From a virus: DNA of 20,263 bases. Shown here one piece after another: positions 13,701 through 19,899 of the stretch. Position 1 is the first letter of the stretch. Each line of letters begins with the position of its first letter. The DNA lies in the IMG/VR virus record IMGVR_UViG_3300035670_001484, positions 1 through 20,263 of that record. One strand, 5' to 3'. The position numbers and the translations under genes were made by a program. The notes under the pieces are model-generated. The model ran no database searches, was not told the DNA's origin, and worked only from the letters and a program-made list of their open reading frames with translations.

Positions 13701-14456
13701 ATGTCTATTTATCAGCCATATTGTTATTTAATTGGGTGGTCTAGTACAAACAAATATTATTATGGTGTTAGATATGCTAAATCAGCTAATCCAAGCGATT
13801 TGTGGAAAAAATACTTTACTTCGTCGAAAATAGTTAAACTTTATAGAAAAAAACATGGTGATCCTGATATTATTCAAGTAAGAAAAATATTTCAAACGGC
13901 GCACGAAGCTGTATTATTTGAGCAAAAAGTTTTAAGAAGACTTAATGTTGAAAAAAACGATAAATGGTTAAATACCAAAAATTCCACAACATCCGTTCCA
14001 ATAATGTGTCCAAACAGCACCAGTTTTAAAAAAGGATCTATACCATGGAATAAAGGATTAAAAAGTAATCTTTCATTAGAAGAAAGAAAAATAAAACACG
14101 GTCGCAAAAAAACTGAAGAAGAAAAGAAAAAATCTAGTAAAAAAAGAAAAGATTGGTTTTTAGAAAATTCTGAAAGAAAAGAAGCTCTTAGAATAAAGGC
14201 TTTAAACCAATTTAAAAATGTACAAACGCAACAAAAACATTTAAATAATTTTTTAAAAGCTAATGGCAATCACGTAGGTACGATATGGATAAATGACGGA
14301 ACCAAATCAAAAAGAATTGACGTACATGAACTAGACATATATATTAGTAGTGGATGGGTTAAAGGGAGAATACGCAGTGAAATGAAGTGTATAAATCACA
14401 ATGAGAGAATTAGATGCTCAATAACTGGTAAATTTATGAAAAAGGAGATTAAATAA
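13701..14456 (+). CDS. GIY-YIG-like homing endonuclease with NUMOD3 motifs
   Basis: This 251-residue basic protein begins with a GIY-YIG-like module: YLIG (9-12) and YYYGV (19-23), R24, and a helix HEAVLFEQKVL with E74 as the likely metal-binding glutamate. DNA-binding repeats follow: FKKGSIPWNKGLK and LEERKIKHGRKKTEEEKKKSSKKR (NUMOD3-like, about 109-150). A C-terminal unit GTIWINDGTKSKR...SGWVKGR (193-213) is common in phage homing endonucleases. The start follows AGGAGG, and the stop overlaps the ATG of the functional glycosyltransferase exon (TAATG). Codon use is more A/K-rich than in its neighbours. It is not inside the intron but directly upstream of the intron-bearing gene, between two copies of exon 1. 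It presumably cuts intron-less alleles of that gene. Confidence 0.8.
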   Translation: MSIYQPYCYLIGWSSTNKYYYGVRYAKSANPSDLWKKYFTSSKIVKLYRKKHGDPDIIQVRKIFQTAHEAVLFEQKVLRRLNVEKNDKWLNTKNSTTSVPIMCPNSTSFKKGSIPWNKGLKSNLSLEERKIKHGRKKTEEEKKKSSKKRKDWFLENSERKEALRIKALNQFKNVQTQQKHLNNFLKANGNHVGTIWINDGTKSKRIDVHELDIYISSGWVKGRIRSEMKCINHNERIRCSITGKFMKKEIK

Positions 14457-15563
14457 TGGCTATTGAAATTAAAGTTCCTATGGAACAACTACGAAGAAAT
14501 AAATTATTTTTAGCCGTTCCTATGTATGGTAATTCTGCCTCGCATTAAAGTAATTTAATGATGATAACCAGGTGAATTGCTGGGACACCCTAAAGGGGCT
14601 ATCAGCAGCCAAGCTTCCAATAGAAGAAGGTTCAACGACTATCCGTAATGGAGTAGAGAACAAGCGAATGGTTCTCGAAGCGCCTGGCTCCTAGAAATAG
14701 GATGAAGATATAGTCTAATCTTTATAGTAATATAAAGCTGCTTTAAAGCGGTATAAGAGTTGCGATCTTATATGAATATAATGGGAATGTGCGCGGGTAT
14801 GTTTACACGTTCTATCGCAGATCTTTCTGCACTATGTGTTCGTTATGGCATTGAACTAAAAATGTATTTTCTATTTAATGAGTCTCTAATTCCTCGAGCA
14901 AGAAATTATTGCTGCGATGAATTCATGAGATCAGATTGTACGCATTTTATGTTCATCGATGCTGACATTGGATTCAATCCAAACGATGTCATTGCTCTAA
15001 TGGCACTACAATCTGATGAGTCTCCATATGATGTTATTGGTGGCCCATATCCAAAGAAGTGTATTTCTTGGGAAAAGATTAAGCTAGCGGTTGACAAAGG
15101 AATGGCTGACGAAGATCCAAATATCCTTGACAAATACGTTGGAGACTATGTATTTAATCCTAAGGGAGGTCAACGAGAAATTCCACTAGGTGAACCAGTT
15201 GAAGTTCTTGAAATTGGCACTGGATTCATGATGGTACGCAGAAAAACTTTTGAAAAGTTCAATGAAACATTTCCTGAATATTCTTATAAACCAGATCACG
15301 TTCGAACTGAACATTTTGATGGATCGCGCGAGATCATGATGTATTTCCAATCTGAGATTGATCCAAAATCTAAACGTTATCTGTCTGAGGACTACTGGTT
15401 TTGTCAAAAGATCCAAGAAGCTGAAATGAAAACATGGATTTGCCCATGGATGAAACTCCAACATGTTGGTACAATGATCTTTGGTGGTTCTCTAGTTGAT
15501 CTTGCTCAAATTGGCGCATCTGCTACAGCAGATACAAGTCAATTGAAAAAGAAAAAGAAATAA
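14456..15563 (+). CDS. GT-A-type glycosyltransferase, interrupted by a group I intron (exons 14456-14530 and 14784-15563)
   Basis: Joining 14456-14530 to 14784-15563 gives one uninterrupted 284-residue frame. The junction residues PMYG-GMCAG are confirmed by the intron-less copy at 13530-13616. The protein looks like a GT-A fold enzyme: PRARNYCCDEFMRSDCTHFMFIDADIGF contains the DxD metal motif, followed by VIGGPYPKK, a VLEIGTGFMMVRRKTFEKF acceptor-side block and SEDYWFCQKIQEA (a D/E catalytic-base type motif). It ends in a lysine-rich tail. Such proteins occur in many large phages, with mostly unproven substrates. Next to gp42 and the GT-B gene, a role in modifying DNA (a second sugar) or virion proteins is plausible. 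The frame running 14760-14783 before exon 2 is intron sequence, not coding. Confidence 0.8.
14531..14783 (+). ncRNA. ORF-less group I self-splicing intron (253 nt)
   Basis: The 5' exon ends in T (14530) and the intron ends in G (14783), as group I splicing requires. P1: exon AUGU-AU-GGU pairs with intron GCC-UC-GCAU (14537-14545), with a U-G pair at the splice site. P10: exon 2 GGAA pairs with intron UUCU (14533-14536). Core R element GTTCAACGACTA (14630-14641) and S element AAGATATAGTCT (14705-14716 region) form P7 through GACTA with TAGTC. P8 is TCCTA-GAAA-TAGGA (about 14691-14704). GAGAAC and GTTCTC form an extra stem between P7 strands, typical of subgroup IA. Hairpin CTTTATA-GTAA-TATAAAG and GCTTTAAAGC near the 3' end look like P9 elements. 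Splicing restores the glycosyltransferase frame. Confidence 0.92.
14784..14795 (+). repeat. 12-bp direct repeat GGAATGTGCGCG, right copy
   Basis: First 12 bases of exon 2, identical to 13605-13616. Precise recombination between the two would delete the HEG, exon 1 copy 2 and intron, and recreate an intact intron-less gene. Confidence 0.85.
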
Positions 15564-15579
15564 GTGAAAGGATAATATT

Positions 15580-16239
15580 ATGAAACTAAGCAATGAAACT
15601 ATGACAATTCTTCAAAACTTCCAGTCAATTAATCCTTCTATTGTAATTAATTCTAGTAATATTTTACGCACGATTTCTGCTTCTGAAACTATTTTTGCTA
15701 AAGCTGTAGTTCCAGATACATTCCCACGCAAACTAGGAATTTATGATCTATCTAAATTCTTAGCAATTCTATCTCTGAATAAAAATTCTGATGTAGAATT
15801 CTTGGATAATCATATGGTAATCACTCAAGATCGATCCAAAGTAAGATATACTTATTGCAATACTGAACTAATCAAGACACCACCAGATGATAAAGAAATC
15901 GTACTACCATCCATCGATGTTTGTTTTGAACTTAAATCTGATGTTTTGAAAGAAGTGCTTAAAGCCATGTCAATTCTTGGTTTTAATGAAATTTGTTTCA
16001 ATGGCGATTCATCAGTTCTAAGTGTTCAAGCAATTAATACAAAGAATGAAAGTTCAGATCTATTCTCAACAGAAATTGGAATTACTGATAAAACATTTTC
16101 AGTTGTCATTGAATCTGATAAACTTAAAATGATTCCAGATGATTACACCGTTTCAATTACTAAAGATGGAATCGCGCATTTTAAGAGTCAGATCATTGAA
16201 TACTGGGTTGCTATTTCAACTAAATCTAAATTTATGTGA
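15580..16239 (+). CDS. 45: gp45 sliding clamp
   Basis: The trimeric clamp tethers the phage DNA polymerase and activates gp55-dependent late transcription. The 219-residue protein (T4: 228) starts MKLSNETMTILQNFQSIN, nearly the same as T4 MKLSKDTTALLKNFATIN. It continues with the family segment LGIYDLSKFLAILSL (T4 VAIYDLNGFLGILSL) and a lysine/aspartate-rich second domain with alternating strands. AAAGGA precedes the ATG at 15580. The gene order 45, 44, 62, regA is the T4 core order. Its TGA lies directly before the -35 box of the next promoter. Confidence 0.93.
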   Translation: MKLSNETMTILQNFQSINPSIVINSSNILRTISASETIFAKAVVPDTFPRKLGIYDLSKFLAILSLNKNSDVEFLDNHMVITQDRSKVRYTYCNTELIKTPPDDKEIVLPSIDVCFELKSDVLKEVLKAMSILGFNEICFNGDSSVLSVQAINTKNESSDLFSTEIGITDKTFSVVIESDKLKMIPDDYTVSITKDGIAHFKSQIIEYWVAISTKSKFM

Positions 16240-16269
16240 TTGACATTTGGTACCAACTAGTAATATAGT
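16240..16269 (+). promoter_or_regulatory. Candidate early promoter for gene 44 within a dyad
   Basis: TTGACA (16240-16245) and TATAGT (16264-16269) with an 18-base spacer. The inverted repeat 16250-16275 covers the spacer and the -10 box, so this could be a promoter with a built-in operator. Confidence 0.5.
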
Positions 16270-16275
16270 TGGTAC
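16250..16275 (+). terminator. 10-bp hairpin between genes 45 and 44 (terminator or operator)
   Basis: GTACCAACTA (16250-16259) and TAGTTGGTAC (16266-16275) pair perfectly around a 6-base loop, followed by TTTATTGTTTT. It is the only strong hairpin in a real intergenic gap here and may end part of the gene 45 transcript. Because it overlaps the candidate promoter, the two readings compete or combine. Confidence 0.55.
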
Positions 16276-16313
16276 TTTATTGTTTTGGATATGACAAAGG
16301 AGAAATATACATT

Positions 16314-17243
16314 ATGCAAGAATTTTTGTTCGTCGAAAAGTATCGTCCAAAAACAGTCAATGAAACAATTCTTCCAGACAATTATAAGAAAATGTTCAAT
16401 CAGTATATTGAACAAAAAAATATTCCAAATCTAATTCTTGCCGGTCGTCCTGGTATTGGTAAAACGACTGTAGCTAGAGCAATGCTTGAACAATTAAATT
16501 GCTCTTATATGATTATTAACGCATCATTAGATGGTAACAAAGACACTCTTCGCAATCAAATTCAGGAATTCGCATCTTCTGTTTCTATGAAAGGCGGGCG
16601 CAAATATGTAATTCTAGATGAAGCAGATCATCTAACTCATCATATGCAACCAGCACTTCGTAACTTCATGGAAGAGTTTTCAATCAATTGCGGTTTCATT
16701 CTTACATGTAATTATAAGCACAAAATTATTGAACCACTACATTCTCGATGTTCACTTATCGAGTTCAAGTTCACACAAGCAGATAAGCCTCTAATGGCTA
16801 AACAAATTTTTGAACGTGTTCAACACATTCTCAATACGGAATCTATTGAATATGACAAAAAAGTAATTGTTCAGTTAGTTGCCAAGCATTTTCCAGACTT
16901 TAGAAAAATTATCAATGAAATTCAAAAGTATTCTGTCAATGGGAAAATCGATTCTGGTATTCTGACCGATTTCGATGAAATTTCCATCAATAAACTTATT
17001 CAGGCTGTAAAAGAAAAGAATTTTAATGCTATGCGTGATTGGGTGTCAAATTCTGATGTTGATGAAACTGAAGTTTATCGTAAACTATACGACATGTCTA
17101 ATAAATTTTTAAAACCAGCTTCAATCGCACAACTAGTACTAATTCTTGCTAAATATCAATATCAGTCAGCATTCTCTGTAGATAGTGAAATCAATCTAAT
17201 GGCTGCACTCGTAGAAATGGCGATTGAACTGGAGTGGCAATAA
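16314..17243 (+). CDS. 44: gp44 clamp-loader ATPase subunit
   Basis: gp44 is the AAA+ subunit (four copies with one gp62) that opens and loads the gp45 clamp. The 309-residue protein (T4: 319) has VEKYRPKTVNE at the N-terminus, Walker A GRPGIGKTT (44-52), Walker B VILDEAD (99-105), and the SRC arginine-finger motif (144-146). C-terminal helical collar domains follow. The start at ATG 16314 is preceded by AAAGGAGA (16296-16303); in-frame codons further upstream lie in the promoter/hairpin region and would not be translated. It is coupled to gene 62 by TAATG. Confidence 0.95.
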   Translation: MQEFLFVEKYRPKTVNETILPDNYKKMFNQYIEQKNIPNLILAGRPGIGKTTVARAMLEQLNCSYMIINASLDGNKDTLRNQIQEFASSVSMKGGRKYVILDEADHLTHHMQPALRNFMEEFSINCGFILTCNYKHKIIEPLHSRCSLIEFKFTQADKPLMAKQIFERVQHILNTESIEYDKKVIVQLVAKHFPDFRKIINEIQKYSVNGKIDSGILTDFDEISINKLIQAVKEKNFNAMRDWVSNSDVDETEVYRKLYDMSNKFLKPASIAQLVLILAKYQYQSAFSVDSEINLMAALVEMAIELEWQ

Positions 17244-17620
17244 TGAATCCATTTGATTTCATCAAATCTATCAATCAACATGAATACTCTATCGATCAGC
17301 TAACTGAAAATGAATATAATCCATTCATTACTAATCGCAATTTTTCTCTATTTCCAGATACTATTTTATATGCTAATCTGATGAATCTTAATAGTCATAT
17401 TGATAAAAAAATGCAATATGACTATTATTATAATTCTATTCAAAAGAAAAATAGATTCAAGAAATGGCCAAAAAAGAAGAATGTAAGTTCAGAAAATATT
17501 GAGTTAATTCAAGAAATCTATAAATATAATGTTAATAAAGCTAAACAGGTATTGTCTGCGTTAACAGAATCTCAAATCGAAATGATTAAAGAAAAACAAA
17601 AAAAGGGTGGTGTTAAATGA
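17243..17620 (+). CDS. 62: gp62 clamp-loader small subunit
   Basis: The 125-residue protein begins MNPFDFIKSINQ and contains EYNPFITNRNFSLFPDTILYANLMN, then KKMQYDYYYNSIQKKNRFKKWPKK and a terminal helix (ALTESQIEMIKEKQKKGG). This is the pattern of the short gp62 form found in marine T4-like phages; T4's own is about 187 residues. With gp44 it forms the clamp loader. It starts on the gp44 stop (TAATG), as expected for subunits made in fixed ratio, and overlaps regA by 4 bases. A TATAAATA string at 17519 lies inside it but may be chance. Confidence 0.9.
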   Translation: MNPFDFIKSINQHEYSIDQLTENEYNPFITNRNFSLFPDTILYANLMNLNSHIDKKMQYDYYYNSIQKKNRFKKWPKKKNVSSENIELIQEIYKYNVNKAKQVLSALTESQIEMIKEKQKKGGVK

Positions 17621-18009
17621 TTGAAACTTTTATTAAGATTTCTGTAAAAGAAGATCAAGATTTTTTGAAAATTAAAGAAACATTAACACGGATTGGAATT
17701 GCTTCCAGGAAAGAGAAGAAGCTTTGGCAATCATGTCACATTCTTCATAAGCGTGGTAATTATTATATTGTTCATTTTAAAGAATTATTTGCGCTTGATG
17801 GTAAGAAAACCGATTTTACTGATGATGACATCGCTCGTAGAAATACGATTGCTAATCTATTAGCCGAATGGAATCTATATACTATTGATAATCCAAACAC
17901 GTGCGAATCGCCTCGAGCGCCAATGTCTCACATTAAAATTCTACCATTCAAAGAAAAAAACGAATGGGAACTCTGCTCAAAGTACACGATCGGACGAAAA
18001 AAAGTCTAA
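17617..18009 (+). CDS. regA: RegA translational repressor
   Basis: RegA binds ribosome sites of many early phage mRNAs and blocks translation. The 130-residue protein (T4: 122) shares with T4 the stretches FLKIKETLTRIGIASRKEKK (T4 FLKVKETLTRMGIANNKDKV), LWQSCHILHKRGNYYIVHFK (T4 LYQSCHILQKKGLYYIVHFK) and WELCSKYTIG (T4 WKLVPKYTIG). The order 44, 62, regA matches T4, where regA also controls the clamp-loader mRNAs. It begins inside the end of gene 62 (ATGA). Confidence 0.96.
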   Translation: MIETFIKISVKEDQDFLKIKETLTRIGIASRKEKKLWQSCHILHKRGNYYIVHFKELFALDGKKTDFTDDDIARRNTIANLLAEWNLYTIDNPNTCESPRAPMSHIKILPFKEKNEWELCSKYTIGRKKV

Positions 18010-18016
18010 AAGATAG

Positions 18017-18045
18017 TTGACAGGAACTGCTGAAATCATTATAAC
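18017..18045 (+). promoter_or_regulatory. Sigma-70-type early promoter, second copy of a repeated promoter-leader cassette
   Basis: TTGACA (18017-18022), 17-base spacer, TATAAC (18040-18045). The distance from -35 to the start codon (62 bases inclusive) is identical to that of the promoter at 8061, and the leader 18049-18078 matches 8093-8122 at 27 of 30 positions, while the spacer has diverged. Confidence 0.78.
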
Positions 18046-18075
18046 TAAATCATGATCAAGCATACGGAGATCAAG

Positions 18076-18237
18076 ATGAACGTCCGCAATCTGACAATCA
18101 AGCAGCTCATGATCCTTCGCAATCGCGCACGTATGGCCAGCATTAAAGCTGATCGCGAAGGCGATGACGCTCTCTGGGCGCGGATTCGCAAAGACTATGA
18201 CGTCATTGAGCATGAAATCAGTCGTCGTGGATATTGA
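18076..18237 (+). CDS. Small hypothetical early protein
   Basis: A 53-residue, strongly charged, helical protein (MNVRNLTIKQLMILRNRARM, then DALWARIRKDYDVIEHEIS). I recognise no family. ATG 18076 is chosen because GGAG (18066-18069) lies six bases upstream, the same geometry as the small gene at 8120. The in-frame ATG at 18052 coincides with the expected transcription start. G+C content is clearly above the genome background. Its stop codon lies in the -35 box of the next promoter. Confidence 0.6.
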   Translation: MNVRNLTIKQLMILRNRARMASIKADREGDDALWARIRKDYDVIEHEISRRGY

Positions 18238-18262
18238 CTTTCAACCAGAGTTGTGTTACGAT
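18234..18262 (+). promoter_or_regulatory. Sigma-70-type early promoter
   Basis: TTGACT (18234-18239), 17-base spacer, TACGAT (18257-18262). The -35 box contains the TGA stop (18235-18237) of the preceding small gene, the same arrangement as at 8061 and 8356. Confidence 0.65.
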
Positions 18263-18288
18263 CACGAAATCAACTAACGGAGAATACG

Positions 18289-18495
18289 ATGAGCTGGGAT
18301 CGCACCGGTCAGACCATTCGCGGCGTTTATCTGGATATGGCTCCTTACATGGGTCGAATTGTTGATTCTCGGGTAAAGTATGGTGGCACAGTTCAGCATA
18401 CAGTCGAATTGTTCAGCCCGATTCGAGTGCTGAACGATCAGCAGATGCGCACTCGTATTCTGGTCAATGAAAACGAACCTTTCGCAATCCTTTGA
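18289..18495 (+). CDS. Small hypothetical early protein, beta-rich
   Basis: A 68-residue protein from ATG 18289, six bases after GGAG (18279-18282). The sequence alternates strands: GQTIRGVYL, MGRIVDSRVKYGG, TVQHTVELFSPIRVL, MRTRILVNENE. This suggests a small barrel. I have an impression of similar short proteins in other T4-like phages, but no name or function. The first 60 coding bases are about 55% G+C, against roughly 20-35% in the recombination genes. Confidence 0.6.
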   Translation: MSWDRTGQTIRGVYLDMAPYMGRIVDSRVKYGGTVQHTVELFSPIRVLNDQQMRTRILVNENEPFAIL

Positions 18496-18509
18496 AAAGA
18501 GAGCATAAT

Positions 18510-18749
18510 ATGTCTAAGTCTTACAAGAAAACTCCGGTGTTTGGAAATGCTAAGGCTGAATCTGATAAGTCATATAAGCAGATTGAGCATCGTCGTGAAC
18601 GTAGAGAGGTTCGGCAGATTCTTCATTCAACGACTGAACCTGATGCGATCGAAACACCAAACTCAAAAAAATTTGGTTCTCCAAATAAGTCTAATAAGGA
18701 TGGAAAACACTATTTTCAGAACCGAACTGAAAAGGACATGCGAAAGTAA
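18510..18749 (+). CDS. Small basic hypothetical protein
   Basis: A 79-residue protein from ATG 18510 after a GAGAG ribosome site. It is very basic, with an N-terminus MSKSYKKTPVFGNAKAESDK, an arginine-rich helix HRRERREVRQIL and a polar, probably disordered tail rich in K, S and N. The pattern SYKKTPVxGxxxAxSxKxxK followed by RxxRRxVR is one I associate with small phage proteins of unknown role. Nucleic-acid or ribosome contact is possible from charge alone. It is transcribed with the gene upstream. Confidence 0.6.
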   Translation: MSKSYKKTPVFGNAKAESDKSYKQIEHRRERREVRQILHSTTEPDAIETPNSKKFGSPNKSNKDGKHYFQNRTEKDMRK

Positions 18750-18765
18750 GTTAAGGAGAAACAAA

Positions 18766-19239
18766 ATGAACAATGTGATCGAACTTCCGCGACCGATAAT
18801 GCCTCCAGTACCAACGGTACTGCGAGGCTTTAATAAAGATTTAAAAGTATTAAACATGTTATCTAAAGTAGCAGTTGCAGTTGAGCCAGTAGCTAATGCT
18901 CGACTTGCGGCTGCTCTTGTCTATAAAAATGAAATCATTTCTTTTGGAATAAATAAAAAGAAAACTCATCCATTTCAAGCACGATATGGAAAGAACAAAG
19001 ATTCGATTTATTTGCATGCTGAAAATGATTGTATTAAAAATGCTTTGCGGGTGATTTCAGTCGATCAGCTTTCCAAGTGTTCTCTTTATATCTGCCGTGT
19101 AAAGTATAGCAACAATGTTGATAAAAAGTTTGTTTATGGATTAGCAAAACCTTGTCCGGGTTGTGCTCGAGCAATTGCCAATTTTGATATTCGTAATGTA
19201 ATTTATTCAACAGACAATAACAAATACGAAAGACTATAA
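18766..19239 (+). CDS. Zinc-dependent cytidine/dCMP-deaminase-superfamily protein (second deaminase)
   Basis: A 157-residue protein from ATG 18766 with AAGGAG upstream. It has the deaminase motifs HAEND (H84, E86) and PCPGC (C130, C133), preceded by ARLAAALVYKNEIISFGINK, the usual first strands. It differs from the dCMP deaminase at 10191: it lacks the KDPST and GYNGLPR nucleotide-recognition segments. Substrate is therefore open: a free nucleotide, a modified cytosine or RNA. A 12-bp hairpin occupies codons 12-21. It is coupled to the next gene by TAATG. Confidence 0.75.
   Translation: MNNVIELPRPIMPPVPTVLRGFNKDLKVLNMLSKVAVAVEPVANARLAAALVYKNEIISFGINKKKTHPFQARYGKNKDSIYLHAENDCIKNALRVISVDQLSKCSLYICRVKYSNNVDKKFVYGLAKPCPGCARAIANFDIRNVIYSTDNNKYERL
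18801..18828 (+). repeat. Strong hairpin within the 5' end of the second deaminase gene
   Basis: GCCTCCAGTACC (18801-18812) pairs with GGTACTG-C-GAGGC (18816-18828), giving 12 pairs with one bulged C around a 3-base loop. It is followed by TTTAATAAAG, so it has a weak terminator character. It lies in coding sequence, just after the cluster of small early genes. Confidence 0.7.
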
Positions 19240-19826
19240 TGGGTTACGAAGTATCGCAAAAGGTATTATTGGTAGCAAGTGGTTTCAGTTCACGATTGAT
19301 CACAGAGTATAATTACATCGATAATGGTTGGACCATCATTGTTATTAATCACGGATGGATGGCTACTGATGATTGGAAGTATTGGGTTCGTTCCAGCGAC
19401 TTTAAAGGAAATCGTCCAACAATCAAGCCTGATCAAATAGAAATATCAAATTATTCAAATTCATTGGGAGCGTTTGGTGGGCATGGTCAGTGTGGGTTTT
19501 CAATTACTCTTTGTGCTGCATATTGGTCACTGCAAAACTTAAAACCAAACGTAGTCGGATTTCTTGGTGCTGATATGAATTATACACCAAACAAAGATGG
19601 CCACACTCACATCTATGGTAAAGGATTAGACATTATTAAAAATGGTATTCCAGATCCTGACAGAATGGTCAATAAACATTCAAAAGATGATCCCAATTAT
19701 TTAAAAAATATCTATAATCGGTTTGCAGAAAAAGCCAGTGAGCGTGGCTGTAGTGTTTATAATTTCTCTAATGATCCTAATACTCGATTGCCATATCCAA
19801 AAAAACAACCAATTTCATTTGAATAG
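19239..19826 (+). CDS. Uncharacterised Rossmann-like protein, possible glycosyltransferase relative
   Basis: The 195-residue protein is coupled to the deaminase gene (TAATG). The N-terminus reads VLLVASGFSSRL, a strand plus glycine/serine turn, then WTIIVINHGWMATDDWKYWVRSSDF. This is reminiscent of DUF115/sialyltransferase-like Rossmann folds, in which a G-S nucleotide loop is followed by an N-containing second strand and an SD motif. Conserved-looking blocks follow: GAFGGHGQCGFSITLCAAYW and VGFLGADMNYTPNKDGHTHIYG. The histidines and aspartates there could form an active site. The family call is weak; no function is claimed. Confidence 0.6.
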   Translation: MGYEVSQKVLLVASGFSSRLITEYNYIDNGWTIIVINHGWMATDDWKYWVRSSDFKGNRPTIKPDQIEISNYSNSLGAFGGHGQCGFSITLCAAYWSLQNLKPNVVGFLGADMNYTPNKDGHTHIYGKGLDIIKNGIPDPDRMVNKHSKDDPNYLKNIYNRFAEKASERGCSVYNFSNDPNTRLPYPKKQPISFE

Positions 19827-19851
19827 GTATACCAAAATATCATAGCAGAAA

Positions 19852-19859
19852 TATAAATA
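19852..19859 (+). promoter_or_regulatory. T4-type late promoter upstream of hsp20
   Basis: TATAAATA, an exact late -10 motif, in a true intergenic region about 105 bases before the hsp20 start. Confidence 0.7.
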
Positions 19860-19869
19860 TGTGTTTTTG

Positions 19870-19899
19870 TTGACATTTTTTGGTTTTTGATTATATATA
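19870..19899 (+). promoter_or_regulatory. Sigma-70-type early promoter upstream of hsp20
   Basis: TTGACA (19870-19875) with a TATATA element at 19892-19897 (16-base spacer) or 19894-19899 (18-base spacer). Together with the late motif just upstream it gives the gene both early and late expression. Confidence 0.65.

Noticed and set aside
13892-14269. Long minus-strand open frame opposite the homing endonuclease gene
   Set aside because: It is a low-complexity mirror of the lysine-rich coding strand with no ribosome site. All other minus-strand frames likewise oppose well-supported genes.
14760-14783. ATG-initiated N-terminal extension of the glycosyltransferase second exon
   Set aside because: These codons belong to the 3' end of the group I intron. 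The intron-less copy at 13530-13616 shows the true upstream residues.
14531-14783. Possible tRNA or other structured RNA in the 14.55-14.75 kb gap
   Set aside because: The paired elements fit a group I intron core, and no cloverleaf with a T-loop and acceptor stem can be drawn. No tRNA gene or CRISPR array was seen elsewhere.
17519-17526. TATAAATA, a possible late promoter for regA
   Set aside because: It lies inside the AT-rich coding sequence of gene 62, about 90 bases before regA, with no leader features. One such string is expected by chance in this composition.
19826-19833. GGTATACC palindrome after the Rossmann-like gene as a terminator
   Set aside because: An 8-base palindrome with no usable loop and no T-run is too weak.
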